Shown here one piece after another: positions 53,301 through 62,186 of a stretch of DNA of 64,000 bases; the stretch's first letter is position 1; every line of letters begins with the position of its first letter. The notes beneath the pieces are model-generated. The model saw only the letters and a list, made by a program, of their open reading frames with translations. It made no database searches and was not told the DNA's origin. The stretch is taken from the NCBI RefSeq assembly GCF_036010325.1, contig NZ_CP108549.1, forward strand, positions 3,348,001-3,412,000, read 5' to 3'. The position numbers and the translations under genes are program-made. Source of the stretch: Streptomyces sp. NBC_01210. Its GTDB lineage: Bacteria > Actinomycetota > Actinomycetes > Streptomycetales > Streptomycetaceae.

Positions 53301-54917
53301 ATGCAGCAGGCACCCGTGCTGGCGAGCGCGGCAGATCCCGCCTCGGCGGCCTGGCAGGCCAACGAGGCGGCGCACCAGGAGCTCGCCGACGGCCTGCGCG
53401 GCCGACTGGCGGCGGCCCGCCTCGGCGGCGGCGAGAAGGCCCGCGCCCGGCACACGGCGCGCGGGAAGCTGCTGCCGCGCGACCGCGTGGACACCCTCCT
53501 CGACCCGGGCTCGCCCTTCCTGGAGCTCGCCCCGCTCGCGGCGGAGGGGATGTACGACGGCCAGGCCCCGGCCGCCGGAGTGATCGCCGGGATCGGGCGG
53601 GTCAGCGGCCGCGAGGTGGTCGTCGTCGCCAATGACGCCACGGTCAAGGGCGGCACGTACTACCCGATGACGGTGAAGAAGCACCTCCGCGCCCAGGAAG
53701 TGGCTCTGGAGAACCGTCTGCCCTGTGTGTATCTGGTGGACTCGGGCGGCGCCTTCCTGCCCATGCAGGACGAGGTCTTCCCCGACCGCGAGCACTTCGG
53801 GCGGATCTTCTACAACCAGGCGCGGATGTCCGGCGCCGGCATCCCGCAGATCGCGGCGGTCCTCGGCTCCTGCACGGCCGGCGGGGCGTACGTCCCGGCG
53901 ATGAGCGACGAAGCGGTCATCGTGCGGGGCCAGGGCACGATCTTCCTCGGCGGCCCGCCGCTGGTGAAGGCCGCGACCGGCGAGGTGGTCACGGCGGAGG
54001 AGCTGGGCGGCGGCGAGGTCCACTCCCGGATCTCCGGCGTCACCGACCATCTCGCGGAGGACGACGCGCACGCGCTGCGGATCGTACGGAACATCGTGGC
54101 GACGCTCCCCGAGCGCGGCCCGCTCCCCTGGTCGGTCGAGCCGGCCGAGGAGCCCAAGGTGGACCCCGCCGGGCTGTACGGCGCGGTGCCGGTCGACTCC
54201 CGCACCCCCTATGACGCACGCGAAGTGATCGCCCGGATCGTGGACGGCTCCCGGTTCGCGGAGTTCAAGTCGGAGTTCGGCACGACGCTGATCACCGGCT
54301 TCGCCCGGATCCACGGCCATCCGGTCGGCATCGTCGCCAACAACGGCATCCTGTTCTCCGAATCCGCCCAGAAGGGCGCGCACTTCATCGAGCTGTGCGA
54401 CCAGCGCGGTATCCCGCTGCTCTTCCTGCAGAACATCTCGGGCTTCATGGTCGGCCGGGACTACGAGGCGGGCGGTATCGCCAAGCACGGCGCCAAGATG
54501 GTCACGGCCGTGGCCTGCACCCGGGTGCCGAAGCTGACGGTCGTCGTCGGCGGCTCGTACGGCGCGGGGAACTACTCGATGTGCGGCCGGGCGTATTCGC
54601 CGCGCTTTCTGTGGATGTGGCCGAACGCCAAGATCTCGGTGATGGGCGGCGAGCAGGCCGCTTCGGTGCTGGCGACGGTCAAGCGCGACCAGCTCGAAGG
54701 GCGGGGCGACGTGTGGCCCGCCGCCGAGGAGGAGGCCTTCAAGGAGCCGATCCGCGCGCAGTACGAGCAGCAGGGCAACGCCTACTACGCCACGGCACGG
54801 CTGTGGGACGACGGCGTGATCGACCCGCTGGAGACCCGGCAGGTGCTGGGTCTGGCCCTGACCGCGTGTGCCAACGCCCCGCTGGGTGAGCCCGGCTTCG
54901 GCGTCTTCCGGATGTGA
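53301..54917 (+). CDS. Acyl-CoA carboxylase carboxyltransferase (beta) subunit, methylcrotonyl-CoA type
   Basis: A 538-residue carboxyltransferase with both crotonase-like halves. Motifs: [20 protein letters not shown] near the start, [60 protein letters not shown] and the C-terminal [19 protein letters not shown]. These are shared by propionyl- and methylcrotonyl-CoA carboxylases; the operon with HMG-CoA lyase and an acyl-CoA dehydrogenase favours methylcrotonyl-CoA, so leucine degradation. The start ATG follows AAGGGGG. Its stop overlaps the GTGA before the biotin carboxylase start. Partner is the 54926-56956 product. Confidence 0.93.
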   Translation: MQQAPVLASAADPASAAWQANEAAHQELADGLRGRLAAARLGGGEKARARHTARGKLLPRDRVDTLLDPGSPFLELAPLAAEGMYDGQAPAAGVIAGIGRVSGREVVVVANDATVKGGTYYPMTVKKHLRAQEVALENRLPCVYLVDSGGAFLPMQDEVFPDREHFGRIFYNQARMSGAGIPQIAAVLGSCTAGGAYVPAMSDEAVIVRGQGTIFLGGPPLVKAATGEVVTAEELGGGEVHSRISGVTDHLAEDDAHALRIVRNIVATLPERGPLPWSVEPAEEPKVDPAGLYGAVPVDSRTPYDAREVIARIVDGSRFAEFKSEFGTTLITGFARIHGHPVGIVANNGILFSESAQKGAHFIELCDQRGIPLLFLQNISGFMVGRDYEAGGIAKHGAKMVTAVACTRVPKLTVVVGGSYGAGNYSMCGRAYSPRFLWMWPNAKISVMGGEQAASVLATVKRDQLEGRGDVWPAAEEEAFKEPIRAQYEQQGNAYYATARLWDDGVIDPLETRQVLGLALTACANAPLGEPGFGVFRM

Positions 54918-54925
54918 GGACCTCC

Positions 54926-56956
54926 ATGTTCAGCACTGTCCTGGTCGCCAACCGAGGCGAGATCGCGGTACGGGTCATCCGCACCCTGCGCGCGATGGGC
55001 ATCCGATCGGTCGCCGTCTTCAGCGACGCGGACGCGGACGCACGGCATGTACGGGAGGCGGACACGGCGGTCCGTATCGGCCCGGCGCCCGCGGCCGAGA
55101 GCTATCTCTGTGTGGAGCGCCTGCTGGAGGCCGCGGCCCGGACCGGCGCCGAGGCGGTCCACCCGGGCTACGGCTTCCTCGCCGAGAACGCGGGCTTCGC
55201 GCAGGCCTGCGCCGACGCCGGCCTGGTCTTCATCGGCCCGCCCGCCTCGGCGATCTCGCTGATGGGCGACAAGATCCGCGCCAAGGAGACGGTGCAGGCG
55301 GCGGGCGTCCCGGTGGTGCCGGGCTCGTCCGGTTCGGGACTGACGGACGATCAACTGGCGGCTGCCGCCCGTGAGATCGGAATGCCGGTGCTGCTGAAGC
55401 CATCGGCGGGCGGCGGCGGCAAGGGCATGCGGCTCACCCGGGTGGAATCGGCGCTGCTCGAGGAGATCGCGTCGGCCCGCCGTGAGGCCCGTGCCTCCTT
55501 CGGCGACGACACCCTCCTTGTGGAGCGGTGGATCGACCGGCCCCGGCATATCGAGATCCAGGTCCTGGCGGACGGCCACGGCCATGTGGTCCACCTCGGC
55601 GAGCGCGAGTGCTCGTTGCAGCGCCGCCACCAGAAGATCATCGAGGAGGCGCCGAGCGTCCTGCTGGACGAGAAGACCCGCGCCGCGATGGGCGAGGCCG
55701 CGGTCCAGGCGGCCCGCTCGTGCGGCTACCGGGGCGCGGGCACGGTGGAGTTCATCGTCCCTGGCCATGACCCGTCCGCGTACTACTTCATGGAGATGAA
55801 CACCCGCCTCCAGGTCGAGCACCCGGTGACGGAGCTCATCACCGGCCTGGACCTGGTCGAGTGGCAACTGCGGGTCGCGGCGGGCGAGCAACTGCCCTTC
55901 GCGCAGGAGGACATCAGCCTCACGGGCCATGCGGTCGAGGCCCGTGTCTGCGCGGAGGACCCCGCACGCGGCTTCCTGCCCTCGGGCGGCACGGTCCTCG
56001 CGCTGCACGAGCCGCAGGGCGACGGGGTGCGCACCGACTCGGGCCTGGCCGAGGGCACGGAGGTCGGCAGCCTGTACGACCCGATGCTGTCGAAGGTCAT
56101 CGCGTACGGCCCGGACCGCCCGACCGCCCTGCGCAGACTGCGCGCGGCTCTCGCGGACACGGTCACCCTCGGCGTCCCGACGAACGCGGGCTTCCTGCGC
56201 CGTCTGCTGGCCCACGGGTCGGTGGTCTCCGGCGACCTGGACACGGGCCTGGTGGAGCGCGAGGCGGACGACCTGGTCCCGGAAGGTGTCCCGGACGAGG
56301 TGTACGCGGCGGCCGCGGCGGTACGACTGGCCGGGCTGAGTCCGCGGCGGGGTGCGGGCTGGGTGGACCCCTTCTCGGTGTCGAACGCCTGGCGCCTGGG
56401 CGGCACCCCCGCCTGGACGGTCCATGACTTCCGTATCCCTGGCCGCGACCCGGTGCATGTGCGCACGCGCGCGGTGGCCGGAACCACGGAGATCGCGCTC
56501 GGCGAAGCCGCGGCGGCGGCCGGTGCGGAGCTGCCCGGCCGGGGGGCCGGCATCCGCCTTGTCGCGCTCGAGCCCGGCCGGGTGACGATCGAACTCGACG
56601 GCGTCACCCACACCTTCACCCACGCCCCCTCCCCGGAGGGGACCTGGCTCGGCCAGGACGGCGACAGCTGGCACGTCCTGGACCACGACCCGGTCGAGGC
56701 CTCCCTGAGCGGCGCCGCGCACGCCGGCGCCGACACCCTGGCCGCACCGATGCCGGGCACCGTCACCGTGGTGAAGGTCGCCGTCGGGGACGAGGTCGAC
56801 GCGGGCCAGAGTCTGCTGGTCGTCGAGGCGATGAAGATGGAACACGTCATCTCCGCCCCGCACGCCGGCACCGTCACCGAGCTGGACGTCACACCCGGCT
56901 CGACCGTCGCCATGGACCAGATCCTGGCGGTCGTCACCCCGAGGGAGGACGCATGA
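54926..56956 (+). CDS. Biotin carboxylase/BCCP (alpha) subunit of acyl-CoA carboxylase
   Basis: A 676-residue biotin-dependent subunit. The biotin carboxylase domain starts at VLVANRGEIAVRVIRTLRAM; the ATP-grasp region has LLKPSAGGGGKGMRLTRV, and FMEMNTRLQVEHPVTELITG is the carboxylase signature. The C-terminal BCCP domain carries the biotinyl lysine K637 in VVEAMKMEHVISAP. An in-between Gly-rich stretch is ordinary. ATG 54926 (MFSTVLVANRG) is chosen; a GTG at 54914 overlaps the previous stop. It supplies carboxybiotin to the beta subunit. The next gene overlaps it by 4 bp. Confidence 0.94.
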   Translation: MFSTVLVANRGEIAVRVIRTLRAMGIRSVAVFSDADADARHVREADTAVRIGPAPAAESYLCVERLLEAAARTGAEAVHPGYGFLAENAGFAQACADAGLVFIGPPASAISLMGDKIRAKETVQAAGVPVVPGSSGSGLTDDQLAAAAREIGMPVLLKPSAGGGGKGMRLTRVESALLEEIASARREARASFGDDTLLVERWIDRPRHIEIQVLADGHGHVVHLGERECSLQRRHQKIIEEAPSVLLDEKTRAAMGEAAVQAARSCGYRGAGTVEFIVPGHDPSAYYFMEMNTRLQVEHPVTELITGLDLVEWQLRVAAGEQLPFAQEDISLTGHAVEARVCAEDPARGFLPSGGTVLALHEPQGDGVRTDSGLAEGTEVGSLYDPMLSKVIAYGPDRPTALRRLRAALADTVTLGVPTNAGFLRRLLAHGSVVSGDLDTGLVEREADDLVPEGVPDEVYAAAAAVRLAGLSPRRGAGWVDPFSVSNAWRLGGTPAWTVHDFRIPGRDPVHVRTRAVAGTTEIALGEAAAAAGAELPGRGAGIRLVALEPGRVTIELDGVTHTFTHAPSPEGTWLGQDGDSWHVLDHDPVEASLSGAAHAGADTLAAPMPGTVTVVKVAVGDEVDAGQSLLVVEAMKMEHVISAPHAGTVTELDVTPGSTVAMDQILAVVTPREDA

Positions 56957-57894
56957 CCGACGGGCTGCCCATGGCCGTTCCCGTGCAGGATCTGCCGCCC
57001 CGCGTCCGTATCCACGAGGTCGGCGCCCGCGACGGGCTGCAGAACGAGAAAACGGTCGTTCCGACCGAGGTCAAGGCCGAGTTCATCCACCGGCTCGCCG
57101 ACGCCGGTCTGACGACGATCGAGGCGACCAGCTTCGTCCACCCCAAGTGGGTGCCCCAACTCGCCGACGCCGAGCAGCTGTTCCCGCTGCTCGGCGACAT
57201 CGAAGGCGTCGCGCTGCCCGTCCTCGTACCGAACGAACGCGGGCTCGAGCGGGCAACGGCCCTCGGTGCGCGCCGGATCGCCGTGTTCGGATCGGCGACC
57301 GAGACCTTCGCGCAGCGCAATCTCAACCGCACCGTCGGCGAGTCGCTCGCCATGTTCGAGCCGGTCGTCGCCAAGGCCCGCGCCGACAAGATCCATGTCC
57401 GCGGCTATCTCTCCATGTGCTTCGGCGACCCGTGGGAGGGCCCGGTCCCGGTCCACCAGGTCGTCCGGGTCGCCAAGCAGCTGATGGACCTCGGCTGCGA
57501 CGAACTGAGTCTCGGCGACACCATCGGCGTGGCCACGCCCGGCCATGTGCAGAGCCTGCTCGCCGAGCTCAACGAGGAGGGCGTGCCCACCTCGGCGATC
57601 GGCGTGCACTTCCACGACACCTACGGGCAGGCCCTCTCCAACACCTTCGCCGCGCTCCAGCACGGTGTGACCACCGTGGACGCCTCCGCGGGCGGCCTCG
57701 GCGGCTGCCCGTACGCGAAGAGCGCGACCGGAAACCTCGCCACCGAAGACCTCGTGTGGATGCTCGACGGCCTCGGCATCGAATCCGGGGTCGACCTCGG
57801 CCGGCTCACCGCCACCAGCGCGTGGATGGCCGAACAGCTGGGCCGTCCAAGCCCCTCCCGCACCGTGCGTGCCCTCTCCCACAAGGAGTCGTAG
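56953..57894 (+). CDS. Hydroxymethylglutaryl-CoA lyase
   Basis: A 313-residue TIM-barrel lyase of the HMGL family. Catalytic and metal motifs: VGARDGLQNEKTVVPTEVKA (Arg-Asp), IEATSFVHPKWVPQLADAEQ, RGYLSMCFGDPWEG, LGDTIGVATPGHVQ, GVHFHDTYGQALSNT (metal His) and GGLGGCPYAKSATGNLATED with the signature cysteine. It splits HMG-CoA to acetyl-CoA and acetoacetate, the last step of leucine breakdown. Coupled to the biotin carboxylase by a 4-bp overlap; the next gene starts 3 bp after its stop. The presence of this gene fixes the pathway as leucine rather than odd-chain fatty acids. Confidence 0.95.
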   Translation: MTDGLPMAVPVQDLPPRVRIHEVGARDGLQNEKTVVPTEVKAEFIHRLADAGLTTIEATSFVHPKWVPQLADAEQLFPLLGDIEGVALPVLVPNERGLERATALGARRIAVFGSATETFAQRNLNRTVGESLAMFEPVVAKARADKIHVRGYLSMCFGDPWEGPVPVHQVVRVAKQLMDLGCDELSLGDTIGVATPGHVQSLLAELNEEGVPTSAIGVHFHDTYGQALSNTFAALQHGVTTVDASAGGLGGCPYAKSATGNLATEDLVWMLDGLGIESGVDLGRLTATSAWMAEQLGRPSPSRTVRALSHKES

Positions 57895-57896
57895 CA

Positions 57897-59057
57897 ATGT
57901 CGCTCGACCATCGCCTCACCCCTGAACACGAGGAACTGCGCCGCACCGTCGAGGCGTTCGCGCACGACGTCGTCGCACCGAAGATCGGCGACTTCTACGA
58001 GCGCCATGAGTTCCCGTACGAGATCGTCCGCGAGATGGGCCGGATGGGCCTGTTCGGACTGCCCTTCCCCGAGGAGTACGGCGGCATGGGCGGCGACTAT
58101 CTCGCCCTCGGCATCGCCCTCGAGGAGCTGGCGCGCGTCGACTCGTCCGTCGCGATCACGCTCGAGGCGGGCGTCTCGCTGGGCGCGATGCCGGTCTACC
58201 GCTTCGGCACGGAGGAGCAGAAGCAGGAGTGGCTGCCGCGGCTCTGCTCGGGCGAGCTGCTCGGCGCGTTCGGGCTGACCGAGCCCGGCGCCGGCTCGGA
58301 CGCGGGGGGCACAAGGACGACGGCCGTCCGGGACGGCGACGAGTGGGTCATCAACGGCTCCAAGTGCTTCATCACCAACTCCGGTACGGACATCACGGGC
58401 CTGGTGACCGTCACGGCGGTCACCGGCCGCACGCCCGACGGCAAGCCGCTGATCTCCTCGATCATCGTCCCGTCCGGCACTCCCGGCTTCACCGTCGCCG
58501 CGCCCTACTCCAAGGTCGGGTGGAACGCCTCGGACACCCGCGAACTGTCCTTCGACGACGTCCGGGTGCCGCTCGCCAACCTGCTCGGCGAGGAGGGCCG
58601 CGGATACGCCCAGTTCCTGCGGATCCTCGACGAGGGCCGGATCGCCATCTCGGCGCTGGCGACCGGGCTCGCGCAGGGCTGTGTGGACGAGTCCGTGAAG
58701 TACGCCAAGGAGCGACACGCCTTCGGAAGGCCAATCGGCGCCAACCAGGCGATCCAGTTCAAGATCGCCGACATGGAGATGCGGGCGCATATGGCCCGGG
58801 TCGGCTGGCGGGACGCGGCCTCGCGTCTCGTCCAGGGTGAGCCGTTCAAGAAGGAGGCGGCGCTGGCGAAGCTGTACTCGTCGACCGTCGCCGTCGACAA
58901 CGCCCGCGAGGCCACCCAGATCCATGGCGGCTACGGCTTCATGAACGAGTACCCGGTGGCCAGGATGTGGCGGGACTCCAAGATCCTGGAGATCGGCGAG
59001 GGCACGAGCGAGGTCCAGCGGATGCTGATCGCACGGGAGTTGGGCCTGTCCGGCTGA
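57897..59057 (+). CDS. Acyl-CoA dehydrogenase, probable isovaleryl-CoA dehydrogenase
   Basis: A 386-residue acyl-CoA dehydrogenase: LFGLPFPEEYGGMGGDYLAL, AFGLTEPGAGSDAGGTRTTA (FAD signature 1), IHGGYGFMNEYPVARMWRDS (signature 2) and ILEIGEGTSEVQRMLIAREL. In this operon it should oxidise isovaleryl-CoA to 3-methylcrotonyl-CoA. AAGGAG precedes the ATG, and the gene starts 3 bp after the lyase stop. A strong hairpin (59067-59103) ends the operon 10 bp after its stop. Substrate is inferred from operon membership. Confidence 0.93.
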   Translation: MSLDHRLTPEHEELRRTVEAFAHDVVAPKIGDFYERHEFPYEIVREMGRMGLFGLPFPEEYGGMGGDYLALGIALEELARVDSSVAITLEAGVSLGAMPVYRFGTEEQKQEWLPRLCSGELLGAFGLTEPGAGSDAGGTRTTAVRDGDEWVINGSKCFITNSGTDITGLVTVTAVTGRTPDGKPLISSIIVPSGTPGFTVAAPYSKVGWNASDTRELSFDDVRVPLANLLGEEGRGYAQFLRILDEGRIAISALATGLAQGCVDESVKYAKERHAFGRPIGANQAIQFKIADMEMRAHMARVGWRDAASRLVQGEPFKKEAALAKLYSSTVAVDNAREATQIHGGYGFMNEYPVARMWRDSKILEIGEGTSEVQRMLIARELGLSG

Positions 59058-59066
59058 CGCGCGCGT

Positions 59067-59103
59067 GAACGGGGGGCAGCCCGGAAAGGGTCGCCCCCCG
59101 TTC
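59067..59103 (+). terminator. Intrinsic terminator of the leucine-catabolic operon
   Basis: GAACGGGGGGC (59067-59077) pairs perfectly with GCCCCCCGTTC (59093-59103), an 11-bp stem with a 15-nt loop, followed by TCGTTCG. It lies 10 bp after the acyl-CoA dehydrogenase stop, in the rightward sense. Confidence 0.8.
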
Positions 59104-59207
59104 TCGTTCGGGCCGCCTTCGGACCGGCTGCGGGCCGCCTTTCGGGGTCCGGTCTGCGCATCGGGCCTCGATGTGCGCATCGCGGCAGACGCCCGCTGGA
59201 CAGAAGA

Positions 59208-59226
59208 TAAGGTTAGGCTAACCTAC
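59208..59226. promoter_or_regulatory. Iron box (DmdR1/IdeR operator)
   Basis: TAAGGTTAGGCTAACCTAC contains the perfect 15-bp palindrome AGGTTAG-G-CTAACCT (59210-59224) and matches 17 of 19 positions of the known iron box TTAGGTTAGGCTAACCTAA. It is 51 bp before the desE start, so Fe2+-bound DmdR1 should repress desE under iron sufficiency. Confidence 0.9.
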
Positions 59227-59276
59227 CTTTCGAACTGCCAGTGGCCGAACCGGCACGCACGAAAACGGACATCATC

Positions 59277-60302
59277 ATGCCCAACGCCCGTCCTTCCCGT
59301 CTCACCCGTCGCGGCGTGCTCGCCGCGGGCAGCGCCCTCGGGCTCGGCATCGCGCTCGCCGCCTGCGGCAAGAGCGACGACAAGGGCGGCTCGGGCAAGG
59401 CCGCCGAGAAGTCCGGCCCCTGGTCCTTCAAGGACGACCGCGGCACGAACGTCCAGTTGAAGACGACCCCGAGGAACATCGTCGCGTTCATCGGCACCGC
59501 CGCGGCCCTGTACGACTACGGCGTCGAGGTCAAGGGCGTCTTCGGCCCGACCAAGGGCAAGGACGACAAGCCCGACGTCCAGGCCGGCGACCTCGACATC
59601 AACAAGGTCGAGATCATCGGCAATGTCTACGGCGAGTTCAAGATCGAGCAGTACGCGGCCCTGAGCCCCGAGCTGCTGATCACCAACATGTGGGCCAAGG
59701 ACGACCCGTGGTACGTCCCGCCGCAGTCCAAGGACAAGATCATGAAGCTGGCTCCCAGCGTTCTGCTGTGGGCGGCCGGAACCACCATGCAGAAGGCGCT
59801 GCAGCGCCACGCCGAGCTCGCCGAGTCCCTCGGCGGTGACGTCAAGGGCAAGCAGGCCGCTGCCGCCAAGGCCCGCTTCGAGAAGGCCGCGGCCCGGCTG
59901 CGCGCGGCCGCCAAGGCCAAGCCGGACATCAAGGTGCTCATCGGCTCCGCCAGCCAGGACCTCTTCTACGTCTCCGTGCCGAAGATGTCCGCCGACACCC
60001 TGTACTTCCAGGAGCTGGGCGTGAGGTTCGTCGAGCCGAAGGCGAACGCCCAGGGCTTCTTCGAGGAGCTCAGCTGGGAGAACGTCGGCAAGTACGGCGC
60101 CGACATCATCATCATGGACAACCGCTCCTCGGCCCTGCAGCCCGCCGCACTCACCTCCAAGCCGACCTGGGCCGAGCTGCCCGCGGTCAAGGCCGAACAG
60201 GTCTTCCCGCGCGTCACCGAGCCCATCTACTCGTACGACAAGTGCGCGCCGATCCTCGAGGACCTGGCCAAGGCCATCGAGACGGCGAAGAAGGTCGCCT
60301 GA
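59277..60302 (+). CDS. desE: Ferrioxamine-siderophore binding lipoprotein DesE
   Basis: A 341-residue periplasmic-binding-fold lipoprotein of an iron-siderophore ABC importer. The signal is Tat-like (RLTRRGVLAAGSALGLGIAL) with lipobox Leu-Ala-Ala-Cys. The two-lobe fold shows NVQLKTTPRNIVAFIGTAAA, KVEIIGNVYGEFKIEQYAAL and SPELLITNMWAKDDPW. In S. coelicolor DesE binds ferrioxamines. The ATG at 59277 is chosen for the signal peptide; a GTG at 59241 is in frame. Controlled by the iron box at 59208-59226. No permease or ATPase follows: the next gene is the GH20 enzyme, convergent, and the expected desFABCD genes are missing. Confidence 0.92.
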   Translation: MPNARPSRLTRRGVLAAGSALGLGIALAACGKSDDKGGSGKAAEKSGPWSFKDDRGTNVQLKTTPRNIVAFIGTAAALYDYGVEVKGVFGPTKGKDDKPDVQAGDLDINKVEIIGNVYGEFKIEQYAALSPELLITNMWAKDDPWYVPPQSKDKIMKLAPSVLLWAAGTTMQKALQRHAELAESLGGDVKGKQAAAAKARFEKAAARLRAAAKAKPDIKVLIGSASQDLFYVSVPKMSADTLYFQELGVRFVEPKANAQGFFEELSWENVGKYGADIIIMDNRSSALQPAALTSKPTWAELPAVKAEQVFPRVTEPIYSYDKCAPILEDLAKAIETAKKVA

Positions 60303-60372
60303 CCATGACGACCACCCAGCCCCGCCGGCGATTGAGGCGCAGGGCCCCGGGGCGGAGTCCCGGGGGTCGGGC
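60303..60372. repeat. Repeat-bearing 70-bp junction where desFABCD would lie
   Basis: CAGCCCCGCCGGCGATTGAG (60317-60336) and the following GGCGC-AGGGCCCCGGGGCGGAG-CGGGGGTC blocks match a family of short dispersed repeats common between Streptomyces genes. An ATG at 60305, three bases after the desE stop, opens a 34-codon frame that ends inside the hexosaminidase region; it might be the leftover start of a lost gene. Nothing else is encoded here. Confidence 0.7.
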
Positions 60373-61980
60373 TCAGGCCGAAGGCCAGGGCACCTGCGGC
60401 GAGCGGTAGAAGTCGATCCCGAGCGCCGCCATCCTCGGCCCCTGCGCCGCCAACCGCACCTTGTACGCCTCCCAGTCATGCGTGGACGCCGGCGACCACC
60501 CCAGCTCCGCAACCCCCGGCAGCCTCGGGAAGGCCATGAACTCGATGTGGTCGCTGGTGGAGATCGTCTCCGACCAGAGCGGCGCCTCGACACCCGCGAC
60601 CGCGGATCCGGGCGCGCCCGGCAGATACGTCGCCGGGTCCCAGTCGTAGGAGCGCCGCACCTCCACAAAGCCGGCCCAGTCCAGGCCGAGCGGCGTGTCC
60701 TTGTTGTACTTCATATCGAGGTAGACCCGGTCGGCGGGCGACAGGATCAGCCCGGTGCCGTTCCGCGCCGCCCGCGCGACCTGCGCCTTCTCGGCGTCGC
60801 TCGTGCCGTCCAGGCCCCAGTACTGGGCGAGCGCTCCCTTCGCCGGTGTGGCGCCGGTCAGCTGATGCCAGCCGACCACGGTCTTCCCGTACTTGGCGAC
60901 GATCGGCTGCACCTTGTCCATGAACGCCACATAGTCGGCGTGGCTGGTGGAGTGGGCCTCGTCGCCGCCGATGTGGAGGTATCTGCCGGGGGTGAGCGCC
61001 GCCAGCTCACGTACCACGTCGTCCACGAAGTTGTACGTCACGGGCTTGGGCACGCACAGCGAGCTGAAGCCGACGTCGGTGCCGGTGTAGAGGGGCGGCG
61101 CGATGCCGGAGCAGTTCAGCTCGGCGTACGAGGCGAGCGCCGCGTTGGTGTGTCCCGGCATGTCGATCTCGGGGACGACCTCCAGATAGCGCGAGGCGGC
61201 GTGGCCGAGGATCTCCTGGTAGTCCTTCTTGGTGTAGTGGCCGCCGTGTCCGCCGCCGACCTGGGTGGAGCCGCCGTACGTGGCGAGACGCGGCCAGGAG
61301 TCGATGGCGATCCGCCAGCCCTGGTCGTCGGAGAGATGCAGATGCAGTTTGTTGATCTTGTAGAGCGCCAGCTGGTCGATATAGCGCTTGACCTGGTCGA
61401 CGGTGAAGAAGTGCCGTGAGACATCGAGCATCGCGCCTCGGTAGGCGTACCTCGGGGTGTCGGTGATGGTGCCGCCCGCGACCTTCCACGGCACCTGCTG
61501 TCTGCTGTCCTTCTCCACCGAGGCCGGCAGCAGCTGCCGCAGCGTCTGGACGGCGTGGAAGAGCCCGGCGGGCTTGTGGGCGGTGAGGGTGAGCGAGCCG
61601 CGCGTGGACTCCAGCCGGTAGCCCTCCTCACCCAGGCCCTGGTCCCGGGGGCTCAACCGCAGCTGGATGCCGCCGGGGAGGTGGTCGTCGGTGACGGGCA
61701 GGGCGTAGCCGGTGGAGGGCCGCAGGATCCGGGCGAGGTACGTGCCGATCTGCCGTGCCTCGCGGGAGTGGTCGTCGACGCGGATACGGGTCCACGGGGT
61801 GAGGGTGTACGGCGCTCCGCCCGGCTGCACGGAGGCGGGCGCGGGGACGATCCGGCCGAGCGGGCGGACGGCGGGAGCCGGTTCCGCACCCGCGGGCACG
61901 GCCCCGACGGTGGAGATCCCTGCCGCCACGACGAGCAGCAGCGAACCGAACAGACGGGGGAACGTTCTGGGCTGTCTCAC
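60373..61980 (-). CDS. Secreted GH20 beta-N-acetylhexosaminidase
   Basis: A 535-residue glycoside hydrolase family 20 enzyme with a Sec signal (PRLFGSLLLVVAAGISTVGA). The N-terminal GH20b domain is followed by the catalytic barrel; the D340-E341 pair in YLHIGGDEAHSTSHADYVAF provides substrate-assisted catalysis, with RGAMLDVSRHFFTVDQVKRY and LHLHLSDDQGWRIAID upstream and DYGWHQLTGA-like and aromatic residues downstream. It frees GlcNAc/GalNAc from chitooligosaccharides and glycans outside the cell. GTG 61980 follows AAGGGA; longer ATG starts are less likely. From memory it corresponds to S. coelicolor SCO2786. Confidence 0.93.
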   Translation of the reverse strand: MRQPRTFPRLFGSLLLVVAAGISTVGAVPAGAEPAPAVRPLGRIVPAPASVQPGGAPYTLTPWTRIRVDDHSREARQIGTYLARILRPSTGYALPVTDDHLPGGIQLRLSPRDQGLGEEGYRLESTRGSLTLTAHKPAGLFHAVQTLRQLLPASVEKDSRQQVPWKVAGGTITDTPRYAYRGAMLDVSRHFFTVDQVKRYIDQLALYKINKLHLHLSDDQGWRIAIDSWPRLATYGGSTQVGGGHGGHYTKKDYQEILGHAASRYLEVVPEIDMPGHTNAALASYAELNCSGIAPPLYTGTDVGFSSLCVPKPVTYNFVDDVVRELAALTPGRYLHIGGDEAHSTSHADYVAFMDKVQPIVAKYGKTVVGWHQLTGATPAKGALAQYWGLDGTSDAEKAQVARAARNGTGLILSPADRVYLDMKYNKDTPLGLDWAGFVEVRRSYDWDPATYLPGAPGSAVAGVEAPLWSETISTSDHIEFMAFPRLPGVAELGWSPASTHDWEAYKVRLAAQGPRMAALGIDFYRSPQVPWPSA

Positions 61981-62186
61981 AGGCTGGGTCCCTTCGACGG
62001 GCGTCGCAACTGTGGTGCTGAGCAACCGAACGGCAGTCATCATGCGTACCGCGAGCCCCAACTCCGGTCAAGGTGTGGACCACACTGCGCATCCCCCGGA
62101 CCCGGCAGGAATCACCTGGGCCGGGGTCCTCGCCAACTCGCCCTGGGCGAACCCACGTACGCCCACGCCGGTGCGAGAATCCCCGC

